This document shows, in pieces, positions 8,173-14,964 of a DNA stretch of 57,812 nt. Positions within the stretch are counted from its first letter, which is position 1. Each line of letters starts with the position of its first letter. The position numbers were made by a program, and so were the translations under genes. The notes beneath the pieces are model-generated. The model was not told where the DNA came from. It ran no database searches and saw only the letters and a program-made list of their open reading frames with translations. Source of the DNA: Bradyrhizobium sp. (GTDB taxonomy: Bacteria; Pseudomonadota; Alphaproteobacteria; Rhizobiales; Xanthobacteraceae); assembly GCF_004799405.1 (NCBI RefSeq), contig NZ_SSMW01000113.1, forward strand, positions 1 to 57,812, written 5' to 3'.

Positions 8173-9141
8173 ATGCGCCTGCTTCGTTTGTTTGTCCCGG
8201 CTTTGGCGTTGCTCGCCGGTCCCACTGCGATCGCGCAGACGGCCTATCCGGACCGGCCGATCAAGATGATCGTGCCATTGGCGGCGGCCAGCGCCGTCGA
8301 CGTCGCGGCGCGGATCGTGACCCAGAAGATGGCCGACAACATGGGCCAGCAGATCGTCATCATCAACCAGGCGGGCGCGTCGGGGCTGATCGGCGCCGAG
8401 CAACTCGCGCGAGCCGCGCCTGACGGCTACACCATCGGCGGGTTCAACGACAGCGTCATGACCATGGTGCCCAACCTGCATTCGAAGATGCCGTGGGACA
8501 TCCTGAAGGATTTCGAGCCGGTATCGCTGGTGGCGACAGTGGAGTGGGGACTGATCGCCGCCAACAACACCAGCTACAGGACCGCAGCCGATCTGATCGC
8601 CGCCGCCAAGGCCGCACCGGGAAAGATCAACTATAGCTCCGGCGGTCCCGGCAGCCCGCAACACCTGGCGATGGCGATGTTCGCTTCGCAGGCCGGCATC
8701 TCGCTGACTCACGTGCCCTATAAGGGCGCCACGCAGGCGGCGACTGATGTCGCCTCCGGCCAGATCCCGGTCGGCTTTCAGGGCCTCGGCACGGTCGCAG
8801 GACTGGTGCGCGGCGGTCAGCTCCGCCTGATCGGCGTGACCACCGAGAAGCGACTGCCGCAATTCCCCAATGTGCCCACCGTTGCGGAATCCGGCCTGCC
8901 TGGCTTCTTCTTCAATTCCTGGTTTGCGATGCTGGCGCCGGCCGGCACGCCGCAGGATATCGTCGCCAGGCTGAACGCCGAAGTCCTCAAGGCGCTCGGC
9001 GATCCCGAGGTTCGCCGCAAGCTTGAGGATCTGGGTTTTACGGTGCGCGGTACTTCGGCCAGCGAACTGGGAGTCCTGACGCGCGACCAGCTCGCCAAAT
9101 ATGCGCGGGTGATGAAGGAGATGGGGATCGCCGACGAATAA
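8173..9141 (+). CDS. Bug-family (TctC-like) periplasmic binding protein, orphan
   Basis: This 322-residue solute-binding protein of the tripartite tricarboxylate transporter group has a Sec signal peptide ending near AIAQ (residue about 22) and the family start of the mature chain, YPDRPIKMIVP. The conserved blocks PDGYT, GGPGSPQHLA and HVPYKGATQA are all present. GGGAGGA stands 8 bases before the ATG. No TctA/TctB membrane genes are adjacent, so it must share a membrane pair encoded elsewhere or act as an orphan, as is common for Bug proteins. Carboxylates are the usual ligands; the one here is unknown. The gap of 51 bases to the phosphodiesterase permits co-transcription. Confidence 0.87.
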   Translation: MRLLRLFVPALALLAGPTAIAQTAYPDRPIKMIVPLAAASAVDVAARIVTQKMADNMGQQIVIINQAGASGLIGAEQLARAAPDGYTIGGFNDSVMTMVPNLHSKMPWDILKDFEPVSLVATVEWGLIAANNTSYRTAADLIAAAKAAPGKINYSSGGPGSPQHLAMAMFASQAGISLTHVPYKGATQAATDVASGQIPVGFQGLGTVAGLVRGGQLRLIGVTTEKRLPQFPNVPTVAESGLPGFFFNSWFAMLAPAGTPQDIVARLNAEVLKALGDPEVRRKLEDLGFTVRGTSASELGVLTRDQLAKYARVMKEMGIADE

Positions 9142-9240
9142 GTGCCGGCTGTCGTTAAGGCAAAGTGTGAAGCAGCTCACATCGAGCTGTCGCGAACCGG
9201 GTTAAGCCATCATGGGGCACATCGCGCCATGGAGGCTACC

Positions 9241-9495
9241 ATGCATGGATCATTCGATCGATCAGGCGAACCCGATAACCGTACACACCAGCGCTGGAAC
9301 GTTGCAGTTTTTGCCATCCCCGCGCTTGTTGCCGCCGCTTTGGCAGGGTTGATGCTAACCCAGCCATCCGCGTCCCTCTGGATATCGGAGGCGGCGCAAG
9401 CCGAGTTTGTCGGCTTCAATCCGCCGCCCGCAATGGCTTCGACGCAAATCGCGCAGCCGGCCGCGCCCGTTCGGGCCGTCAAGGCTGTGAATTGA
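9241..9495 (+). CDS. Small single-span membrane protein, function unknown
   Basis: This 84-residue protein has a hydrophilic N terminus, one hydrophobic stretch (VAVFAIPALVAAALAGLML, about residues 20-38) and a Pro/Ala-rich tail that would be periplasmic if the N terminus stays inside. GGAGG at 9231-9235 sits 5 bases before ATG 9241, a good fit. The frame is open back to 9142, but that part has no plausible start signal and gives unconvincing residues. I do not recognise a family. It lies between a Bug gene and a convergent TRAP operon, with no clear link to either. Confidence 0.55.
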   Translation: MHGSFDRSGEPDNRTHQRWNVAVFAIPALVAAALAGLMLTQPSASLWISEAAQAEFVGFNPPPAMASTQIAQPAAPVRAVKAVN

Positions 9496-9513
9496 TGCAG
9501 TCTATCCTTAAGG

Positions 9514-9539
9514 CGCATACGCGCTCGCGCGCGTATGCG
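9514..9539. terminator. Bidirectional terminator-like hairpin between convergent genes
   Basis: CGCATACGCGC (9514-9524) pairs perfectly with GCGCGTATGCG (9529-9539) around a TCGC loop, midway between the stop of the small membrane protein and the stop of the TRAP binding protein on the other strand. There is no T-run, but the 11-bp GC-rich stem at this place makes transcription termination for both strands likely. Confidence 0.6.
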
Positions 9540-9563
9540 GCCTCGACCGAAACTCCCGGGTCG

Positions 9564-10565
9564 TCAGCCTTTGCGAAACTTGTCGACGATGTCGCGGAAT
9601 TTCTTGACGTTGTCCTCGCCGGCATAGTCGGCGATCCGCTTGTAGGCCGGGTCCATTTTCGCACGGAACGGAGCCAGGTCGGGACGCGTGATCTGCATGC
9701 CGGCCTTCTGCAGCTTGTCGATCTGATCGGACTCGGAGTCGGCCATCAGCTTGCGCATCAGTTCGCCTGAACTCTTGCTCTCTTCCCGGAAAATGGCCTG
9801 CTGTTCCGGCGTCAGCTTCTTCCAGCTATTGATGCCGACGGTATGGATCATGTTGTTATAGATGTGCCGGGTGATGGCCAGGTGCTTCTGGACTTCGTAG
9901 AGCTTGTTGAAATAGATCACCGGGACCGGATTCTCTTCACCATCGACGACTTTTTGGGATAGCGCGAGATAAAGTTCCGGGAACGCGATCGCCTGCACCA
10001 CCGCGCCGAGCGCTTCCATCGAGGCCTGGATCTGAAGTTCGGGTGGCGTGCGGATCTTCAGGCCCTTGACGTCGTCAGGCACGTTGACCGGATGCACGCT
10101 GTTGGTGACGTTGCGGAACCCGTAATCCCAGTTGCGCAGCAGGACGAAGCCCTGCTTCTCCGCCAGCGGCGCGAGCCAGTCCATGGTCGGGCCGTCCAGG
10201 ATCGGGAAAGCGTCCGCCGGTCCATTGAAGATGAAGGGAAGCATGACGGCGGCGAACGACTTGTCGTACTTGTCCAACTGTCCCTGCGTCGGCAGGCCCA
10301 TGTCGATGGTGCCGAGCTTGATCTGCTGCGCCTGCTCCGGCGGTCCGCCAAGCTGGTTGTTCGGGAAGATCGCAATCTTGATCGCCCCGTCGGTCCGCTT
10401 CTCGACCTGGCTGGCGAATTGCTTGGCGGCGATATTTGCCGGATGACCCTCTTCGGCAAAATGCGCAAATCGCATCGTGATGGTCGCTGCGCGTGCGATG
10501 TAGGGTGCCGCTATCGTCAGACCGGCAACGCCGGCGCTGGTCATCAGGAAATGTCTGCGATCCAT
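9564..10565 (-). CDS. TRAP transporter periplasmic binding protein (DctP family)
   Basis: This 333-residue extracytoplasmic receptor carries a Tat-like leader (RRHFLMTSAG, then a hydrophobic core ending in IARA near residue 26). The DctP fold is visible in NNQLGGPPEQAQQIKLG and in the stretch PPELQIQASMEALGAVVQAIAFPELY, which contains the conserved Arg/Asn contact region of family members. GGGAGGA precedes the ATG. It is the last gene of the operon after the GntR regulator and the fused DctQM permease. Ligands of the family are mostly carboxylates (sugar acids, hydroxy- and keto acids); this one is not determined. Confidence 0.9.
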   Translation of the reverse strand: MDRRHFLMTSAGVAGLTIAAPYIARAATITMRFAHFAEEGHPANIAAKQFASQVEKRTDGAIKIAIFPNNQLGGPPEQAQQIKLGTIDMGLPTQGQLDKYDKSFAAVMLPFIFNGPADAFPILDGPTMDWLAPLAEKQGFVLLRNWDYGFRNVTNSVHPVNVPDDVKGLKIRTPPELQIQASMEALGAVVQAIAFPELYLALSQKVVDGEENPVPVIYFNKLYEVQKHLAITRHIYNNMIHTVGINSWKKLTPEQQAIFREESKSSGELMRKLMADSESDQIDKLQKAGMQITRPDLAPFRAKMDPAYKRIADYAGEDNVKKFRDIVDKFRKG

Positions 10566-10588
10566 TTGGTATCCTCCCGTTGTTGTTG

Positions 10589-10607
10589 GTCCGCGTTAGG
10601 TGCGGAC
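10589..10607 (-). other. Intercistronic hairpin between TRAP permease and binding protein
   Basis: GTCCGC (10589-10594) pairs with GCGGAC (10602-10607) across a 7-base loop, starting two bases after the permease stop codon in the direction of transcription and before the binding-protein ribosome site. It could set different levels of the two products by mRNA stabilisation, as inferred for the hairpin at 4585. Confidence 0.4.
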
Positions 10608-10608
10608 A

Positions 10609-12528
10609 TTATCCGCGAAAGCCGAAATAGTGAGGCAGAAACAGCGTAAACCACGGCACGAAGGCAACGATCAGCAGCCCGACCAGGAGCACGACAAGGT
10701 AGGGCAGCATGGCGCGCGATGCCGTCTCGATATTGCAGCGCATGACGGCGCAGCAGACGTAGAACCCGACGCCGGCGAAAGGCATGAAGCCTCCAATCCC
10801 CATCGCGATGATCAGAACCAGCGCATAGTGCAATTCGCTGAGGCCAAGCTTGCCGGCAATCGGTATCAAGAGGGGCGCAAGCACGTTGAGCGACGGCAGC
10901 CCCTCCAGCAGCACGCCGACCACGATCAGAAGAACGACCGAGCAGATCATGAAGATCGTCTGGCTGTCGCCGACCGATTGCAGCAGCGCCACCAGCCGCT
11001 GGGGCAGGTAGGCGACGGTCAGGGTCCAGGAGAAGCTCGACGCCGCCGCAAAGATGAAAAGCAAAACCCCCGTGAGAGCCGCGGTGTCGATCGCAATGCG
11101 GATGAACCCTTGCAGGTTCATTTCGCGATAGACCACGCTGGACAGCAGGATACCGTACACGACCGCGATGGCCGCAATCTCGGTCGGGGTGGCAATTCCC
11201 AGCAGGATGCCTGCCAGCAGCGTTCCCGGCATCAGCAGCGGCAGGATGGCGCCGAGCCCGGCGCGGGCGACGACACCTGCACCTGCGCGCGGACTGCGCG
11301 GTGCGCCGCTGGCGCGGGCACGCAGGTAGATCAAAGCCATCAGGCAGAGCGCCATCACCGCGGCGGGCACGAGGCCGCCGATGAACATGGCTCCCACCGA
11401 CACGTTGGTAATGGAGCCGACGATCAGCATCGCGATGCTCGGCGGCACCGTTTCGCCCATTACCGCGGAGGCAGCCAGAACCGCGGCGCCCTCCGCCGGG
11501 CCGTGGCGTTCACCGAGCTCGTCGCGCATCACGGTACCGACAGCCGCGACATCCGCCGGCTTCGAGCCGGACAGGCCGGAGACCACGTACATGCTGGCGA
11601 CGGTGACCTGGAGCAGGCCGCCTCTAACGTGACCGACCAGGGCATAGATGAAGCGCACCAGCCGGATGCTGATCCCGCCGCGTTCCATCACGAGCCCGGC
11701 AAGAATGAAAAACGGCACCGCGAGCAGAATGAAATTGCCGGTGCCGTTGACCATGGTCTGCGGCAGCACCACCAGCGACGCGGTTCCGGTGCCCCAGAGA
11801 TAGGTCGCGGTCGACAGCAGCAATACGAAGCCAACGGGAACGCCGGCCAGGATCGCAAAGAAAAACAGGCCGAGCGCCGCGATGATGGAGGCGTCGTCTC
11901 CGAGCAGCGGCAGCCAGATGTCACGCGTCAGTGCCGCGACGGTGATGACCACGGCAAATACGACGCCGACACCGAGCGCCATCGCGCCATGGTCGCGCCT
12001 GAGATTGACCCCGGCATACAGCATCAGCAGCGCCATTCCGATCGGAAGCGGCACTGCGATCAACGCCGCCGGCAGCTGGAAGATCGGCGTGAGTTCACCC
12101 CAGCTCGAGGCAAGAAATTCGATCGATGCGAAGCCCGTCAGTCCGGCGACGAACAGCACGACGACATCGGCAAGCGCGAGGCAACCTCGCTCTACGCCGA
12201 GCGGAAGCCGGCTAAGAATGACGCGAACAAACGCGTGATCGCGCCGCCGATAGGCGACCGCGCCGCCGATAAACGCCAGGATAGACAGCGCCAATCTGGC
12301 GACTTCGTCGGTCCACAAAAACGAGTGCTGGAAATAAACCCGTGCGGCGACGTTGGCCAGCACCAGCACGAGTTCACCAAGGAGAGCGGTAACGATCGCG
12401 CTTTCGGCGGCAAGATCGACGAACCGAAGCAGCGTGATCTCCGGCCGGTCCGATGACGTGGCCACGCCCGACAGAGCGATCGGCTCTCCCGTATCGGTCA
12501 ACACGATCTCGACAGCACTAGTGCGCAT
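10609..12528 (-). CDS. TRAP transporter permease, fused DctQ-DctM
   Basis: This 639-residue protein joins the small DctQ-like membrane subunit (four helices within the first about 190 residues, starting with a stretch that includes ESAIVTALLGELVLVLA) to the large DctM subunit with 12 or more helices. DctM begins near AALGLFFFAILAGVPVGFVLL and shows the conserved GGIS and GERHGP-like segments. Such fusions are an established TRAP variant and give a fixed 1:1 ratio of the subunits. It drives uptake with a sodium or proton gradient together with the DctP protein encoded next. The start at 12528 has no clear Shine-Dalgarno sequence, and a strong hairpin lies just upstream. Confidence 0.9.
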   Translation of the reverse strand: MRTSAVEIVLTDTGEPIALSGVATSSDRPEITLLRFVDLAAESAIVTALLGELVLVLANVAARVYFQHSFLWTDEVARLALSILAFIGGAVAYRRRDHAFVRVILSRLPLGVERGCLALADVVVLFVAGLTGFASIEFLASSWGELTPIFQLPAALIAVPLPIGMALLMLYAGVNLRRDHGAMALGVGVVFAVVITVAALTRDIWLPLLGDDASIIAALGLFFFAILAGVPVGFVLLLSTATYLWGTGTASLVVLPQTMVNGTGNFILLAVPFFILAGLVMERGGISIRLVRFIYALVGHVRGGLLQVTVASMYVVSGLSGSKPADVAAVGTVMRDELGERHGPAEGAAVLAASAVMGETVPPSIAMLIVGSITNVSVGAMFIGGLVPAAVMALCLMALIYLRARASGAPRSPRAGAGVVARAGLGAILPLLMPGTLLAGILLGIATPTEIAAIAVVYGILLSSVVYREMNLQGFIRIAIDTAALTGVLLFIFAAASSFSWTLTVAYLPQRLVALLQSVGDSQTIFMICSVVLLIVVGVLLEGLPSLNVLAPLLIPIAGKLGLSELHYALVLIIAMGIGGFMPFAGVGFYVCCAVMRCNIETASRAMLPYLVVLLVGLLIVAFVPWFTLFLPHYFGFRG

Positions 12529-12535
12529 CGCGCCG

Positions 12536-12553
12536 CAACGTTTGCGAACGTTG
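12536..12553 (-). promoter_or_regulatory. Palindrome directly before the TRAP permease start
   Basis: CAACGTT (12536-12542) pairs perfectly with AACGTTG (12547-12553) around TGCG. It ends 7 bases before the ATG, where a ribosome binding site is expected. It may be a LacI- or GntR-type operator, or an mRNA hairpin that limits translation of the permease. Which of these is true cannot be told from sequence. Confidence 0.4.
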
Positions 12554-12619
12554 AAATAACGGAATGCCGTTCAAGGCTGATCCTCCCAATGGCGCGGCTG
12601 TTTGCGCGTCCTTTATTTG

Positions 12620-13360
12620 TCAGCGGCGCTCGTCGAAAAACTCCGGATTGATGCTTTGCGTGGCGGAGATATCGCTGAGAAGCCTTTCGAGATGGAATTC
12701 CATGGCGGTTTTGGCGGCGGCCGGATCATGGGCCTCGATCGCGGCCAGGATGGCCTCATGTTCCCCGATTGCTTGCGCGATCCGTCCCTGTTGCGGCAGG
12801 GTCAGCCGGCGATAGCGATCGACGTGGACTTTTACCTGCTGGATCAGGGTCCAGATTCCCGGATAACCCGCAACCCCGGCAATGGTCGCATGAAACATTT
12901 CATCCGCCTGGTGGAAGGCGTCGCGGTCCTCCGCGGCATTCGCCTCTCGCTGGCGTTCCAGGATCGAATGCAGCGCCATAATCTGGCTGGAGGAGGCGCG
13001 CTCCGCGGCCAAACGTGCGGTGGTTTCCTCAAGCGCCTTGCGGACGATGATGGCTTCCGGCAGCGCCGCCATCGGAATCCGCGAGACGAAGATGCCGGAT
13101 TGGGGAAATATTTCCAGCAAGCCTTCATCCGACAGTTTCAGGATGGCTTCGCGAACCGGCGTTCGGCTCACCCCGTAGGACAGCGCGATCTCGGCTTCCG
13201 AGATCGCCTCGCCAGGGCGCCGTTGCAGCGACACCAGCTCGATCCGCAGGTCCGAATAGATCTTCGCCGACGCGGTCGCAGCACGAGGACGGCCGCCACG
13301 GCGAACGCCGGCCGCGGCAGCGCCGGCAGCTTCGGTCCTTTTGGTCGCGCGCGCCGGCAT
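12620..13360 (-). CDS. GntR-family transcriptional regulator (FCD/VanR type)
   Basis: This 246-residue regulator has a Lys/Arg-rich N-terminal tail, a winged helix-turn-helix (recognition region VSRTPVREAILKLSDEGLLEI at about 65-85) and a C-terminal all-helical FCD ligand domain. The metal-site residues are present: an Asp and His in the AFHQADEMFH segment and two His further on (EHEAIL and EFHLERLL). FCD regulators usually sense a carboxylate and release the operator of a transport or catabolic operon. Here it is the first gene before the TRAP permease (91-base gap) and faces an SDR gene. I choose ATG 13360, preceded by GAGG, over TTG 13375. Confidence 0.87.
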   Translation of the reverse strand: MPARATKRTEAAGAAAAGVRRGGRPRAATASAKIYSDLRIELVSLQRRPGEAISEAEIALSYGVSRTPVREAILKLSDEGLLEIFPQSGIFVSRIPMAALPEAIIVRKALEETTARLAAERASSSQIMALHSILERQREANAAEDRDAFHQADEMFHATIAGVAGYPGIWTLIQQVKVHVDRYRRLTLPQQGRIAQAIGEHEAILAAIEAHDPAAAKTAMEFHLERLLSDISATQSINPEFFDERR

Positions 13361-13376
13361 CTTTGCCTCGTCCAAA

Positions 13377-13396
13377 TTGATATATTAGTATACGAA
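13377..13396. promoter_or_regulatory. Probable GntR operator in the divergent promoter region
   Basis: The 20 bases from 13377 to 13396 form an imperfect palindrome with 14 of 20 positions symmetric (half sites TATA and TATAC around ATTAG). They sit in the only AT-rich part of the 77-base gap between the regulator and the SDR gene. FCD-type GntR proteins bind short AT-rich palindromes of this size, so this is the likely site for autoregulation and for control of both operons. Confidence 0.5.
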
Positions 13397-13437
13397 CGCT
13401 TTCGGCCAAAGATCAAGCCAGCCCGGGAGGATTCTCG

Positions 13438-14250
13438 TTGACCGATTATCGCAAGCTTTTCGATCTCACCGGCAAGACCGCGGTGGTGCTTGGTGCTGCT
13501 TCCGGCATTGGCAAGTCGTCGGCGGAAGCCCTGGCAAATCTCGGCGCCAGCGTGGTCTGCGCCGATCGCGCCAGGGAAGGTGCCGAAGCGACGGCCGCCG
13601 GCATTCGCGGGCAGGGCGGTTCGGCCGACAGCGCGGCGTGCGATGCGGCCAATGCCGATGACGTCAACGCGCTTGCGACCGTCGTGATGAAAAAGTTCCC
13701 ACAACTGGATATTGCCGTCACCACGCCCGGACTGAACATCCGCAAGACCATCCTCGATTATACCGAGGAGGATCTCGACCGTGTCATCAACCTCAACATC
13801 AAGGGCACGGTGTGGTTCTTCCAGGCGTTCGGCCGCATCATGGTGAAACAACAGCGCGGCAGCCTGATTGCCTGCTCATCGGTACGCGCCGTCACCATCG
13901 AGCCGGGGCTGGCGGTCTATGGCTCGACCAAGGCGGCGATCGGCCTGTTGGTCAAGGGGTTTGCTTCCGAAGTCGGCCGCTTCGGCGTTCGCGTCAATGC
14001 CATTGCGCCGAGCATCGTTGAGACGGCGCTGACCGCGCCGTTCAAGCAGCGGCCGGAGATTCACAAGCTTTACGCCGGGCATACGGTGTTCAATCGCTGG
14101 AGCAGCGCCGACGAAGTTGCGACCGCGGTCGCGTATCTGGCCTCGGACGCGGCAAGCTATGTCAGCGGCAGCACTTTGTTTGTCGATGGCGGCTGGACCG
14201 GCATCGACGGGCCGCCGACCGGTTTGACGCAATTGAATAGCGGCAACTGA
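13438..14250 (+). CDS. SDR-family dehydrogenase
   Basis: This 270-residue classical short-chain dehydrogenase has the NAD(P) motif GAASGIGK near residues 18-25, a catalytic Ser in ACSSVRA and the YGSTK catalytic Tyr-Lys pair at about 161-165. GGAGG at 13426-13430 lies 7 bases before TTG 13438, and no ATG gives a better N terminus, so the TTG start is accepted. It is divergent from the GntR-TRAP operon across a shared operator region. It probably oxidises the imported hydroxy acid or sugar acid; the substrate is inferred only from this context. Confidence 0.88.
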   Translation: MTDYRKLFDLTGKTAVVLGAASGIGKSSAEALANLGASVVCADRAREGAEATAAGIRGQGGSADSAACDAANADDVNALATVVMKKFPQLDIAVTTPGLNIRKTILDYTEEDLDRVINLNIKGTVWFFQAFGRIMVKQQRGSLIACSSVRAVTIEPGLAVYGSTKAAIGLLVKGFASEVGRFGVRVNAIAPSIVETALTAPFKQRPEIHKLYAGHTVFNRWSSADEVATAVAYLASDAASYVSGSTLFVDGGWTGIDGPPTGLTQLNSGN

Positions 14251-14256
14251 GCGCGG

Positions 14257-14964
14257 CTATTTCTGGCCGCTGAGAAAGCCCGCGCGTTCGCGCAGTTCGC
14301 GCTGGTCGGTGCCGGTTAACAACGCGATCAGGCTTCGGGCGTGCTGTGCGGCGGCAGCTTTGGTAGCCACAGCCGCGGTATACATGGTCGAGAGTTCGCA
14401 TCCCTCTGGCAGCGACCCCGATAGCGTCACGCCTTGGGTGCTGATGATTTCAGTCGATTGCGTGCAACCGACGGGTCTGGCGGCATCTGACGCCGCCAGA
14501 TGACGCATCGCGGTGGCGCCATTCGGATAGATCTTGAGCCGGGCGGCGACCTCGTCGGCGATGCCGAGCTGTCTCAGAACCTTTGCGACATGAATCCCGG
14601 CGGTAGACGCCGCGGTATCGGGAACGAAGATCGCATCGGCCGCAAGAAAGGCCGCGCGTAACGCTGCGGCGTCACCAACCGAAACCCTGGGATCGCCGGC
14701 GCGCACGGCCATCGCGGTCTCGACCAGGCCGATATCGGCGATCGAAACGCTTACCACCAGATTCTCGGCTCCCAGCTTCGCGATCAGCGCCGCGGTCAAA
14801 ACCACAATGTCGGCCGGCGTGCCGGTCCGCAACTTGTCGGCCATGACGCCGACCGCGCCGAACTCGCCTTCGATATCGAGACCGGTCAGCGCCTTGAATT
14901 TCGGTGCAACGCTCGCGACCAGCCCATGGGCCGCGCCGCCGCTGAGAATGTTCAGATGGCTCAT
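14257..14964 (-). CDS. ModA-like substrate-binding-domain protein without signal peptide
   Basis: This 235-residue protein resembles type II periplasmic binding proteins of the molybdate (ModA) group: ILSGGAAHGLVASVAPKF near the start, TPADIVVLTAALI, then FVPDTAASTAGIHVAKVL. Unlike transport ModA proteins it begins directly with the first strand (MSHLNILSGG) and has no signal peptide or lipobox, so it should stay in the cytoplasm. Its ATG overlaps the stop of the molybdenum hydroxylase gene by 4 bases (ATGA). That coupling suggests a role in supplying or inserting the metal cofactor, or in sensing the substrate. No ABC permease or ATPase is nearby. The open frame extends to 15372, but that part lies inside the hydroxylase gene and is not credible. 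Confidence 0.75.
   Translation of the reverse strand: MSHLNILSGGAAHGLVASVAPKFKALTGLDIEGEFGAVGVMADKLRTGTPADIVVLTAALIAKLGAENLVVSVSIADIGLVETAMAVRAGDPRVSVGDAAALRAAFLAADAIFVPDTAASTAGIHVAKVLRQLGIADEVAARLKIYPNGATAMRHLAASDAARPVGCTQSTEIISTQGVTLSGSLPEGCELSTMYTAAVATKAAAAQHARSLIALLTGTDQRELRERAGFLSGQK

Noticed and set aside
10600..12456. 618-residue plus-strand open frame
   Set aside because: It is antisense to the DctQ-DctM fusion. The His/Asp/Arg/Gln-rich product is a shadow of hydrophobic codons in high-GC DNA.
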